In this document: piece after piece, positions 32,521 to 43,527 of the stretch
Position numbering within the stretch: the stretch's first letter is position 1
Layout of the letters: the number at the start of each line of letters is the position of its first letter
Assembly: GCA_964016875.1 (NCBI GenBank)
Contig: OZ024735.1
Coordinates: forward strand, 11,889,338 to 11,953,337
Direction: 5' to 3'
From: Fallopia convolvulus
Taxonomy: Eukaryota; Streptophyta; Magnoliopsida; Caryophyllales; Polygonaceae
Length of the DNA stretch: 64,000 nt
The notes under the pieces: model-generated
Databases searched by the model: none
The model's input: only the letters and a program-made list of their open reading frames with translations
What the model was told of the DNA's origin: nothing
Program-made: the position numbers and the translations under genes

Positions 32521-34615
32521 CCCACCTGTCCGACCAAAACTTTATAGGATGGCCATTTCCAAGAATCCATTTAACTCCTTTTGAAAAAATATATCTAATA
32601 TTAAGAAATCGACCAAATTGCCAAGAACTAGCTTTCTTTTGGAATTGGAATAAATCATGAGAACCTAAATATTTATCTTTCACTAATTGAATCCAGATAT
32701 TTTGAGGTTCCGTTAATATTTTCCAAAGAAGTTTCATTTGAAGAGAAATATTCATAGTCTGTGTCGTTCACAAGCCTACACCACTATTTTCTTTTGGCGA
32801 ACAAATTTTGTCCCAGCTACACAGCGGATGATGATTTGGAGTAAATTTATTCCAAAAGAAGGACTTATTAACTTTATCTATTTCATCCCACACCCCTTTC
32901 GGAAGAAGAAAACTTTGCATTAAGTAACTCACTTGACCTAGCAAATTTGACTGAATTAAAACCGTTCTTCTAGCTTGGGAAATTGAGTTAGCTTTCCATC
33001 GAGACAACTGTGATTTAAGCTTTGTAATTGTATCAGTAAACATTGTATTTTGGACCCTACCTTTGAGAATCGGGATGCACAAGTATTTTTTCATAGTTGT
33101 AGTAACTTGAATATTTAGAATACTTGCTAGAGAAATAGTTGTTGGTCTGGAAATGGTTGCATAAGTTTGGAACGAACTTTTATGTTAATTAATAGAGAGG
33201 CTAGATATTCGAGAAAAAGAAGTTAAAAAATCTCTAATATAAGACATATTAGCGTGACTCGCATTAGCAAAAATTATAGTATCATTCGCATAACTTAAGA
33301 AAGGGATACAAGTACCATTTTTAACTAATTGAATGCCTACATGAGAGTTTATCTGAGTTGATTCATTTTGAAGAGTTCTTGCAAGGTATTCCATTACAAT
33401 TACAAAAATGAATGGAGACAAAGGATCACCCTGACGAATGCCACATCGAGAATGAAATTCACTACCTGGCTCATTATTAACTAAAACAGAGGTAGATGAA
33501 GAAGAAATACATGTCATAACTAAATTAAACCAATGAAGATTTTATTCAAATTTAATAAGAATTTGTCTAATGAAATCCCAATCAAGCTTATCATAAGCTT
33601 TTTCCATATCTATCTTTAGTGCCATCCACCCCTTATTTTTGGTTTTATTTTTATGAAAAGAATGGAATATTTCATGATCTATAAGAATATTGTCTTGAAT
33701 TAGTCTTCCCTTAACAAAAGTCCCTTGCAAAGGATGGATAATTTTTGCAAAATCTGAGAAATTCGATTTGCAAGGATTTTCGTTATTACATTATAAACTG
33801 TATTACAAAGACTTATAGGTCAAAAGTGGCCAATATAAATTGAAGGAGCATATTATATTTATTTAAGTGTCTTTGTAACTTTCCTAGAATGAGAATATTA
33901 GAGGGATCATATAAGAGATCAACTTGTAGCGATTGCAATTGTCGTTCCGCGATTTTTAATTGCTCATAATTATTATTAATATGATGTTTTGCCCAAACTT
34001 TCGAGTATTTCTTTAGAAGCTGAAGTTTCATGAAGACCTTAAACATAGCATACCCATCAAGGTTGAAATGTCATACTTTTTGGACTAATTTTGCATAATT
34101 AGGTTTTTGAAGCCAAACATTTTCGAAGCGTAAAGGAAAATTATGAAAAGAATTTCTTTTAACCAAGAAAAATGTTATAAGGCAATGGTCCGAAGTTGTA
34201 AAAGGATGGTGATAAACTTTTAAATTATAATACTCATGGGATAAGGATTGATGAATAAGAAGTCTATCTAATTTTTCGAAAGTATTTTCAGTAGCAGTCG
34301 AGCTTTTACGCCAAGTGAGTGGGAAACCCGAACAAGTTGTATCCACTAAACCAAAATGATTTTTGAAGTTTAAAAGTCTACTAAATCTAGATTGGGATGG
34401 CATAGCGCCACCTAAATTTCCGAAATATGGCTACTTTCATTTAAATCGCCTACTAAAATAAAGGGTAGACAAGAATCTTCTATGATTTGAGTCAAAGAAT
34501 TCCAAAAGCAATCTTTATATTCTTCCCTAGAAGGAGCATAAACAAAGATAATTAAGAAGATGAGGTTGTTATGTGAATATTTCAGGATAATAAGATTCGT
34601 TGTATTTAGAAATAA

Positions 34616-34631
34616 GATGTGCAAGTGTTTT
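34616..34631. repeat. Target-site duplication of LINE-2, right copy
   Basis: GATGTGCAAGTGTTTT, identical to 29738-29753. Confidence 0.8.
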
Positions 34632-35600
34632 GTTGCATACTCATTAATTGTTTTTCCACTTCCTCTTGCCGAAGGAATATGTTACCAAATGTGTATCTAT
34701 TCCATTCTTTGATCTTTTCTTTCATAGATTGGGTTTTTTAACCGGATTGCACATATGAGATTCTGGTATATTTCGCTGCAAGCTTGTTCTACAATATTTT
34801 TAAAATCTCGTCTTTGCATCCATAACTTTTGAAATTTTAAAGGACGACCTTTGTATATTTTATCTTCCAAGATTTCCAAAGAAATGGGACAATGATAAAA
34901 AAAAACTATAAAGGCATCGTGTTGAACAACCAAATGAGAAAACTATTGTATAATTCGTTCAATACATAGCCCCTAATCTAATTTTTCTACGTATTATCAA
35001 TATCCATTTGCTGTTTTCACAACATAAATTCATTTTCTTGGATAGTATACCAATTAGATCACATTCTACCATAAATTTGCACAGTCTAACAAATCTTGAT
35101 CTACACGGATCCGATTCCACCTTTTTATCTACCGTTGATAACAAATCATTATAATAACTCATTATAAGACATGGAGTTTGTGTACCTTTAGTAAAACCAT
35201 AAGATGGCCCTAAAATCTATTTTACTCCTCTTCTCGAGGCGGTGCATAGATGAATATAATAGTCATTCTAATATTCATTCGATATTTCGGAAGTCAAATG
35301 TAATGAACCGATCATGCTGGACAACTAGTTGAAAAACCTCATCGTATGATTGAAATTCTTTCCATAATATACAAATCCCTCCAAACCTACCCGAAACCAT
35401 TGAATACACAAGATTATCAAATCTATGTTTTCTCCAACAAACCTCCAAAGGTGGATTTTTCGATTTTATTTCATAATCGCCAATACTTTAATATGGTTAA
35501 TTTTAGTAAAGGTTTCAATATGAGTCCAAAATTTTTTCTCCCCATTTCCCTTACATTCTACAAAGCAATCTTCATAACTTGGTACTACTTCATATAATGC
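34632..35600 (-). mobile_element. LINE-3: heavily decayed L1-type LINE, endonuclease part
   Basis: Minus strand from an ATG near 35575: MKIAL followed by NVRE-MGRKN, the start of an L1 endonuclease, then degenerate endonuclease fragments (34959-35162, SRFVRLCKFMVECDLIGI) and the post-endonuclease segment (34697-34933, PLKFQKLWMQRRDFKNIVEQ; then KIKEWNRYTFGNIFLRQEE). Stops are dense, clearly more than in LINE-1 or LINE-2, so this is the oldest LINE here. It is interrupted at 34632 by LINE-2 and resumes at 29737. Confidence 0.65.
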
Positions 35601-36099
35601 CAAATGAACCTAATATCTCAAACCTAAACTTGACAATATATGGATAATAAGGTTTTAACATTTGTAAAAGAGAAATTGTTGTGTAAATGTTTACATTTAA
35701 ACATGCTTCTAAGGGAGATGTATAGTGTCATAATCCTACACTCCTATGTCTTTGTCTAAGCGGTCTTTTCATCATGCCTCCTTATGGTAATTGTAATAGC
35801 CGCTATTTTTACATATATATTTTTTAAATTCTTTAATTATTGATTCAATAAAATAATACCTTTTATTTCTTTCTCACTCAAAATCCACCTTTAAAATAAA
35901 AAGTCGATAATATTGGTATAAAATAATTATTTGGGTTAATAAATTTATTAAAGATGGAATTACTAAATTTGTAACCTATCGGAAATTCTAGTTTCAAGTC
36001 CATTCACAATTCTTTCTTAGAAAGAAAGAACGGGCCTTAGCCCAGCCCAACTGGCAAGCCCATATAACAATTAAAAGGGGAAAAAATAAAAAGGAGACA
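35601..36099. other. Spacer, no gene recognised
   Basis: AT-rich sequence upstream of LINE-3. A short palindrome-like TTCTTTCTTAGAAAGAAAGAA lies near 36009-36029. Nothing else is supportable. Confidence 0.35.
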
Positions 36100-36180
36100 A
36101 GAGGTGGGATGTGGGAATTGAACCCATGACCACTTACTCCTCCACTCACCCCTTTACCAATTGTGCTAATTAGCTTTTCT
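36100..36180 (-). repeat. tRNA-like SINE head
   Basis: On the minus strand TAGCACAATTGGTAAAGG fits an A box and GGTTCAATTCCCA a B box, spaced as in a tRNA-derived pol III promoter. A body with GGGCTGGGCTAAGGCCC follows. The arms do not pair into a full cloverleaf, so I call a SINE relic rather than a tRNA gene. Confidence 0.45.
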
Positions 36181-36299
36181 AAAAGTATAATACCCCCATT
36201 TGTAATTAAACCCATTCTTTCCAATGGCATTTTTAAAATCGACATTATAGTCCGATTGAAACTCGTTCGGTGTATTAAGTGGGGATTTATGAAGGGATT

Positions 36300-36810
36300 T
36301 TGTGCAGAGATTCACCACATACAAGCATTATTTTTTATCTAGAATAATCTCCCACTTCCAAGCACCATGTGAAGGGATTTTGAGATCGTGGTGATTTTTG
36401 ATCCTCCATTACACCACCCAAATGTCTATTTAAGGGCCTCTTAAGCCTTTACAAGACACCCACAACTCTCAAACACTCTCAATTCTCACTAAAATCTCAT
36501 CAAGATCAAGCTGTTTTTTTTTCTAAAATCGAAAAAAAATGATTTTTATTTTTTGGGGGCTGCCCACCTCCGACCTCCGGTTCTTGGGCGTTCCCCTTGG
36601 TTGCGCGCCTGCTCGCTGCCGCTCGCACCGCTGGGGCTGCTCGCCGGAGACGCCTTCCACCAGTCGCACCTCCTCCTCCTTAGTCCGTTGTCGTTCAGTC
36701 TTGTTCCTCCTTCTGCGTAAAAACAGAACAAGAGGAAGAAGGGCAATTCTTTTGGGCCTTTTTAATTTAACTCTTTTTGGGCTAATTTTAATATTTGTAG
36801 TTTAGTCTTG
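36300..36810 (+). promoter_or_regulatory. LTR- or promoter-like segment with TATA motif and GC-rich downstream part
   Basis: TCTATTTAAGGG at about 36422-36433 is followed by a C/A-rich leader (ACACCCACAACTCTCAAACA), then a GC-rich 180 bp with a short plus frame (36539-36805) having no recognisable domain. This order is common in copia LTRs but could be a host promoter remnant. I found no LTR ends. Confidence 0.3.
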
Positions 36811-36829
36811 AGCCCATTTAACTAATCTG

Positions 36830-37742
36830 ATTTAAAAAAAAATTAGATTATGAGAAATATGAAACTAGTACATATTTCTTATGAAATATAACATGCATGC
36901 AAGGATTTTTAAAGGGGATTTATTTTACAAGTTATAAGGTAAAATCTAATAAATCTTAACTTATAAAAATGGCTTTTAACTTGGAAAATTATTTTTTTTA
37001 TTTATTTTAAAAAGCCGAGACTTCTTTCCCTTTTTATACAAAAATTATTGGTTTTATAAAGATAAGGACTTAATAAATTTATAAGATAAATTTTCTATGC
37101 ATCAAATTTCAATGCATGTCTTTATATGCCTTGAGTTAATTTTATATGAATTTTTAATGTAAATAAGTTTAATAAAAACAAGACATGCTCAATTAAATTA
37201 TATATGTTCTTGCATGAATTTTTAAAAGGAGTTTATATAATTTAAACCTCCTTGCATGTCCTTATATAAACTTTGGGGCAATTTTATATGATCTTTTTAC
37301 TAAATAAAACGTAATACGAACAAGACATGTTTACTTAAATTAAATATGTCTTTGCAAGTATTTTTAAAATGGTTTTTATAACTTAAACCTTCTTGCATGT
37401 CTTTTTCCTTATGTTATAAACCTATGAATAATTTTATATGAAATTTTGATTAAAGAAAAGTTAATAAGAACAAGATGTGTTTGGTTAAATTAAATATGTC
37501 TTTGCATGTAATCAAAAAGAGTTTTTATAACTTAACCCACCATTTCATGTCAACTTAAGCTAAAATGAAATTTTGATGAATTATTGGTGATCTTTCTACA
37601 CATAAAAATAGACTTATTAGGGTTTTATTCACTTAATCAAGTTAAATAATTGTGCATGTATTTTCATACAAATTTATGGAAGAAATCTATTCTTGCGTGT
37701 AACATAGTTTATTCAAAATGTGGAAATAAAAATTTCTATATC
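36830..37742. repeat. AT-rich diverged tandem repeat, unit about 140-150 bp
   Basis: Three recognisable unit starts (ACAAGACATG / CAAGACATGTTTACTTAAAT / CAAGATGTGTTTGGTTAAAT) lie near 37179, 37320 and 37471, each followed by TATGTCTTTGCATG-like text and TTTTTATAACTTAAACC. Similar wording recurs at 39.9-40.1 and 48.6-49.0 kb. No coding potential. Confidence 0.5.
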
Positions 37743-39396
37743 TGTGACACCCTTATACCGTATGATGTATGCTTAGTAATAACTTATTTCCTATATAAAC
37801 AAATAATTCACATATAGAACCTATCCACATAAGCATAAGAAGAAAGTAACAACCATAAAAGTTTGCACACACACACATAGGTAGTTACTTCTTATGCTAA
37901 TACATCTATTACTCTAACTTCTATTGTCCATATGTCTAAGATGCAAAATGAGGAGGAGAAGGTTGCATAGAGCTTCAGTCGGCCGACCTGTATGAATGTG
38001 ACCTCTAACAGAGACACACATCAGTAAGAACTAGCTGGACCTAAAAATTGTTTTGCGATTTACGTGAGTCGCATACTCAGTGAATATAAACCATCATCAA
38101 TTATTTTACACAGAATCAAACATTTAGTCCATGTACATATACATACATATTATACATATCATAGAAGAATTTACTACGCAAATGCAAATGCCGATGTATC
38201 CGATTCATTATTATGTGAACTGTTCAAACCTGAATCTGCTCCGGGTTTACTGTATATGGACTCTTATGGTCCCTTTAAGAAAGAAATTTGAAGATTTCCT
38301 CATTATGACCCGTAGGTCCTGTATGATCCGTAGATCTTGTATGATCCGAAGATCTTGTATGACCCGTAGGTCCTGTATGATCCGTAGATCTTGTATGACC
38401 CGTAGGTCCTGTAATACAAATTCAGGGCGAGACAATCACATGTCTTTTTAAATCTCATTGCAAAAATGCTATGCAATCAAGTGCATCTTGTAATCATATA
38501 TCATATGCCATCTGCTAACATACTTTCTGTACAAACAACCCTGGAAATTTCAGAGCTATCACATATAACACATATATCCATATAACTCATATAGTAAACA
38601 TATCCATATATACATATATTACATAGGGTTGAATCTCCGGTCTATACTCACCTATTCAAGAAAGATACTATATCTCTTCCCCTTGACTCTGACCACAATC
38701 TATGGCTTGTGCTCCTACATATAACCCAATGCAAAAACAGCCTATTTACTCTTACAAACTTTAACCCCAAATGCAATGAAATGTCAAAATGCATTATAAC
38801 TTCTTGTGCATAATTCCAAATCCTTTAAAACTTGACATCAATAAACTATATATATAGAAGAACATTTTTCTAGTTCAAACCTTTCTGTAAAACATGATCA
38901 AAAGTCTCCATAATATCATTACAAAGCAAAACCCTAAGATTACTCTTGAAATCTTTTACCAAATATAAATCCAATATCGAAAACACCCTCTGAGAACTAT
39001 AGATCTACCGATTTTCAAATCAAAAGCAACTATAGATCTAGATCAAGAAAAATCAGTGAAATCCAAATAAACCATTAACTAATTAAAACTTACCAAATCA
39101 TGCTTGTACTTTGAAACTAAAACCCGATAGAAAAGATCTTGTACCAGAACGAGATCAAAACCACCAAAACCTTCAATTTCCCTCTTCTCTTCTCTTCTCT
39201 CGTTCTTTCTTTCTCTGTATCCTCTCTTTTTTTCTTTTTGTTATGTATCTTCATGTTAAAGATCAAGACAAACATAAATATATAGATATCAAGGTCGGCT
39301 TAACCCACAGAAGTCGGCAAAATTTTGAAAAAAAACTCACTTTTCACGGTGAAATCTCATTTACTACAAACTTTACCCTGAAATAATTATTTATTA
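37743..39396 (+). other. Non-coding, LTR-like sequence beginning TGTGACACCC
   Basis: TGTGACACCCTTATACCG has the form of a Ty3/gypsy LTR start, but no matching end or internal genes are visible. It contains a minisatellite (38305-38412). The rest is AT-rich and non-coding. Confidence 0.35.
38305..38412 (+). repeat. Minisatellite, six 18-bp units
   Basis: Six exact-length units of ATGAYCCGTAGRTCYTGT (one unit has GAAG for GTAG). Two variants alternate as A, B, B', A, B, A, with A = ATGACCCGTAGGTCCTGT. The phase keeps one frame open, but the repeated peptide is a by-product. There are no spacers, so it is not a CRISPR array. Confidence 0.9.
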
Positions 39397-39708
39397 CTCC
39401 CTCCGTCCCATAATGTTTGTCCGATTTCCTTTTCCGTCGTCCCAAAATGTTTGTCCACTTTCCTTTTATATCTATATTTTTCTTACAATATTACCCTCAT
39501 TCAATATCACCTTTATCTATACTATCCAATCAAAAATCTACTTCAAAACCCCTTTTAGTCATTTCCTTTTTTCATTCTCTTTTTTCCCATCTTTATCCAT
39601 CAACATCACACTCTCTCTCCCATTCCTATTGGCTACTTTTTCTCCACTTAAATTTCTTAATTTGTGTGAAAACCGTCCTTTTGGACGAACATTATGGGAC
39701 GGAGGGAG
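39397..39708. mobile_element. Stowaway-like MITE (Tc1/mariner type)
   Basis: Terminal inverted repeats of about 26 bp (starting CTCCCTCCGTCCCATAATGT, one mismatch between ends) flanked by TA on both sides (39395-39396, 39709-39710). Length 312 bp with no transposase. An inner partial copy of the terminal repeat (CGTCCCAAAATGTTTGTCC) sits at about 39437-39456. Confidence 0.92.
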
Positions 39709-39710
39709 TA

Positions 39711-40149
39711 ACTTTTACTTAAAAAAATTTTAAAATATAAAAATTTAATTAGAAAATAGATATTAATTTTAAAAATTCACTATATATCATGTCGATATGC
39801 TATGCATATGCTATTACTCTTATATGAATGCAAAATGACGTATGCATTTTGGTCGGGGATGTTTCAATATCCTTCTTGATAAAAAAGGATTTTTCATAAG
39901 CACAACCTAATTAAATAATATAATGTGTTGCATGTGGAAAATAAATTATTTTTATAAGGTAAAATATACATCCATGTCAATTCTAGACTTTACTAATTTT
40001 TATAATAAGTTAATGATGACTTTTAGAAATAATCTTGATCATGATAGTATTTTATTAAGTAGTTAAGCATAAAAATACTTGTAGTTGGAAAAAGGTTTAA
40101 ATGAAGTTAAAATATTCTTGCATGCCAAATTTATCTTTTCACATAAACT
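39711..40149. repeat. AT-rich decayed repeat, related to 37.1-37.6 and 48.6-49.0 kb
   Basis: Contains TTGCATGTGGAAAATAAATT, ATCTTGATCATGATAGTATT and TACTTGTAGTTGGAAAAAGG, each with a close counterpart at 48.6-48.9 kb. No gene. Confidence 0.4.
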
Positions 40150-40987
40150 TTTATCATAGCGAAGAAGGAGATGTTCAAATACCTAGGCTCAGTTGTGCAG
40201 AGCGATGGGAGCGTTGAGGAGGATATTAGACACCGAATCCATAGAGGTTGGCAGAAGTGGAGGGGTGCTTCTGGAGTGCTATGCAACAAAAAGGTCTCAC
40301 TCAAGCTCAAGGGAAAGTTCTACAAATTTGTGGTTAGACCAACTATACTTTACGAGGCAGAGTGTTGGCCGACTACTAAGGTGTAGGAGCAGAAGCTGAT
40401 GGTAGCAGAGATGAGGATGCTGAGGTGGATGTGTGGGCATACGAGGTTGGAACGCATTAGGAATGAAGTGATTAGGAACAAAGTGGGAGTGGTCAGTTTA
40501 GTGAAAAGCTCAGAGAGTCGAGGCTCAGATGGTTCGGGCACATACAGAGGAGACCACTTGAGGCCCCGGTTTGAAGAGTTGAAAGGTTGATCAGTAGCGA
40601 CTTTCACAGGGAAAGGGGCAGGCCGAAGAAGAGTTGGAAGGAAGTCATAAAACAAGATCTTACCTTTTTGGCAGTCCCAGGAGATATGGCCCTGCATAGG
40701 GACCAATGGCGGGAGAAGATTACAGTGACATAGCGATAGTGGGAAGACATGAGGGAGTGCTCTTTTCCTCTTGTGTTTTATTTTTGATGTTTTTCGTTTT
40801 CGGAGTTTTTATAGCGTACTTTTTTGCTTCTCACTTTCTACCCTTTTAGCTTTTCTTTTCTTGGTTTCCCACCTTCCCCTTTTGCTTTTGGGCTCACCTT
40901 AAATACCCTTCTGACTTTTGATTCGGGGTAAGGGTGCATACATCTCGACCCCCTAGATCCCGTCCATATCGGGTTCCACTTGGGTAG

Positions 40988-41018
<31 letters not shown>
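40150..41018 (+). mobile_element. 5'-truncated RTE-type LINE 3' end with (TTG)n tail
   Basis: Broken frames give MFKYLGSVVQSDGSVEEDIR, RIHRGWQKWRGASGVL, TILYEAECWP, EMRMLRWMCGHTRLERIRNE, then LRWFGHIQRRPLEAP and RPKKSWKEVIKQDL: the C-terminal third of an RTE-clade RT protein. A TAG (40384) and a frameshift near 40500 break it. The 3' UTR ends in a (TTG)n run at about 40986-41018. No clear target-site duplication was found. Confidence 0.85.
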
Positions 41019-42590
41019 ATGCCATTAAAGGTTTAAATTAGAATTGTGTGGTTGTATGGTGTACAAATTAGTTCCATACTATACTTTGATCGAAATTGAG
41101 ATTAAATTTGATTGAATGAGTTGTGACTGGTGGAATTGGAATTTTGTTTGAATGGCGTAAAAGATTAATTATGCCTTTTGCCGATGTGAATTAAAAGTTG
41201 TAAATTGACCCGGAATTGATCTTGAGTAACTCATGTGTGTATGGTGATTCACAACTTGAAGAGGCTACTGTAGTTATGCTTACCTAAAATCGAAAGTTAC
41301 TCCTTGCGGTTAGTCGGTTAACCGTGAATGTTATGATTCATAGGTCTTTAGTATCGATGCATTTCTTACTTCATTCGAGGATCTCCTTCCAGGTAAGTCA
41401 TTCTAGACTTGCTCGACTTTATTCTAGTCTTGTTAGATTTCATGCAGTGATTGTGAGATTGGTTTTGGGAATTAGTCCCGAATGCATGTTTTTCCTTGTG
41501 AAATGTTTTCTTGCATGATGTGATGCGCTTTCCATTCCAAACGTTTTCTCGTAAAAGAAATGGTATTGGTTTCTCTGTGTAGGCAGCGTAACCGGCACGA
41601 TCATGTGCGATGATTGTCAGTGGCGAAGAGGCGTCTAGCTATGGTCATGTGTCGGTCGGGCCCCTTTAAAAATAAAATTAATTGCTTATTTTTGGCAAGT
41701 GCTCCGATGGAGGCTTGACCAGGGGTGGGAAAGATGACGTATATGAAAAGTGAGAGGGCCTGCCTCTGCACTCGGGCGCATGGAGTTAATGCCGTGGATG
41801 GGAATGCTATGGAGGAAGGGAGAATTGCATTTCCAAATAGGATGGTGAATGGTTTTGCTTGTGTTTGTGTGTGGTTACTTAGTTGGCTTCCGATCTTGAG
41901 AATTTTTGTTATGTTTGATGAATTGCTTGTTTCGTTGTCTTTCCTTTCATTTGTTGAATGTCGAATTGTTGGCTATTATTTCAAACGCTTTACTTTTGTT
42001 GCTTGTTATCTAGATTGTCGGTATGTTTTGTTGCCTCTCCTTTCACCTGTTATCTAGATTGTTGAGATGTGTGTTGGCCTATTATGTTTTGCTCTATTCA
42101 CTTGTTAAAGATTAAGTTGTTGGTTATTTATGGTTTTCAAACGTCTTACTATTGCCTCTTGTTATCTAACTTGCCTAGGATAGTATCTGACCCCTCAGGG
42201 ACTTTTATTTTTCAGTTCCAGGTAATCATACAGGTCCCGTGTTGGAGCCTTGGCAAGATGCTGCAGAGGATCGTTGACGCACGTGTCATTAGGGGTTGAA
42301 GTGGTTGGAAGTGTCCAAGTTTAGTTGTTGGTTTTGTTTTGGATATTTCTCTCTTTTGTTGACTTTAGCGGGTTTCTTGTGTTGGTTGTGACTTGACTAG
42401 TTGTTTGGGATCTCATGCATGACATTGTTGCAAATGTGGTTTACTGAATGAGAGTTGGATGTTTTAAATTAATTTTTCTTGTCGTGCCTGAGTTGCAAGG
42501 TCCATGTATTCTAGTGTCAGGCTAGCTCAGGTAGGACCCGTTAGGGTCAAACTACCAAGTAACGCCCCAACGTCAAGACGGGGTGTTACA
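41019..42590 (-). repeat. LTR-like sequence, minus orientation, starting TGTAACACCCCGTC
   Basis: On the minus strand it starts at 42590 with TGTAACACCCCGTCTTGACG, a common Ty3/gypsy LTR start, folding back on GTTGGGGCGTTAC a few bases later. The interior has LTR-style text but no PBS, PPT or coding domain, and the other end is unresolved. Short plus frames at 41324-42299 are unsupported. Confidence 0.4.
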
Positions 42591-43527
42591 ATTTTATTCT
42601 ATTATAAGACATTCTACAATCTCATAGTTCGTTCTTCGGTTTAGATTTATCTTTGTAATATCCAGGATTTTTAGGATAATTTTGAAATTTTTCTAGACGA
42701 CTTTCTAAGACCCGCTTAACAAAGTCATTACTGATTTTGACCGTAAACTAGGAATCCAGGTCTAAAAATTTACAAGTGAAAGAAAGTGATCATGTAAAAT
42801 GATTCTTCTTAGTTCACGTGAATTATAGGACTGCTCAGAAAATTTTTAGAATTTTCCGAACAAGATCGTATTATAAACTCGTTACGCGTGACGATTGTAT
42901 TAATGGAATTTATTCCTAAAAAATTAAAGGTGACAAAAATAAAATCATTCAAGTTGATTTTATTAACCAATATAATTTTTAGGATCACTTCCATGAAAGA
43001 TACCTTGGCCGGGTAATATCCGCTTAATTAATTAGGTACCCATTAAGGTTATACTCTTAAACGTAAACTTTAAAATTAAAAATAGCGAATAAAAATCATC
43101 TGAGTCGATTTTTATTAATCTACATAATTTTTAGAACCGTTTCTCTAAAAGGAGTATTTTAATTCGAGATATATAATTTTACCGTCCTAAATACAAATCC
43201 CGATCCAATACGAATAAAGATACTCGTTATCAGCTAAAATCTTTTAAAAAAATTTTAGATATTGTGTATCATAAGATTTATCTCATATAATGATGTGGAT
43301 TGTGTAAATCCAATCCTAGCATTGTTCCATACTTGCAGCCCACGTTTAATGTGCCTATTAATACCTTTGAAACTCAGTTACTTTCCACCAAAAATACAAT
43401 CCATCCAAATCAATTGCAGAGTTTCAAACTCATTTCCCTGAGAAGGAAATGCAAGTGGGCCTCCCTCCCACTTTCTAGCTCATTCAATTTTCTTTCCAAA
43501 TTCCTAGCCTTTAACTGAGGGTAAAAA
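42591..43527. other. AT-rich spacer, no gene recognised
   Basis: A 72-codon plus frame at 43300-43518 has no domain. Nothing else is supportable. Confidence 0.35.

Larger units (their letters stand above)
29754..34615 (-). mobile_element. LINE-2: 5'-truncated L1-type LINE, itself split by a solo LTR
   Basis: Minus-strand pieces from 5' to 3': endonuclease (34071-34403, TTSDHCLITFFLVKR), RT (33542-33730, GTFVKGRLIQDNILIDHEIF; 33185-33517, GIRQGDPLSPFIFVIVMEYL and PFLSYANDTIIFANA, where the catalytic ADD reads AND), thumb/zf-RVT (32513-33094) and RNase H (29827-30400, SVLKAEAFALLEGLK, FFHCFREANSVVDFL). The start lies inside the endonuclease, so the copy is 5'-truncated. The 3' end (GTAGCTCATTTTTC then poly-A) matches LINE-4 at 45.4 kb, so the two are one subfamily. 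Many stops and frameshifts are present. Confidence 0.85.

Noticed and set aside
32049..32547. Two nearly identical plus-strand frames of 72-73 codons
   Set aside because: They are the opposite strand of the duplicated LTR segment; the minus frame carries the recognisable motif.
36100..36180. Functional tRNA gene
   Set aside because: A and B boxes are present but acceptor and D arms do not pair convincingly.
38305..38412. Regular direct repeats resembling a CRISPR array
   Set aside because: Units are contiguous without spacers and the DNA is a plant nuclear genome; it is a minisatellite.
38131..38451. 106-codon plus frame with a repeated Met-x-Arg-Arg-Ser-Cys peptide
   Set aside because: The repetition only reflects the 18-bp minisatellite, whose unit is a multiple of three.
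39413..39733. Two overlapping plus frames of about 100 codons
   Set aside because: They lie within the MITE and its pyrimidine-rich interior; no protein features.
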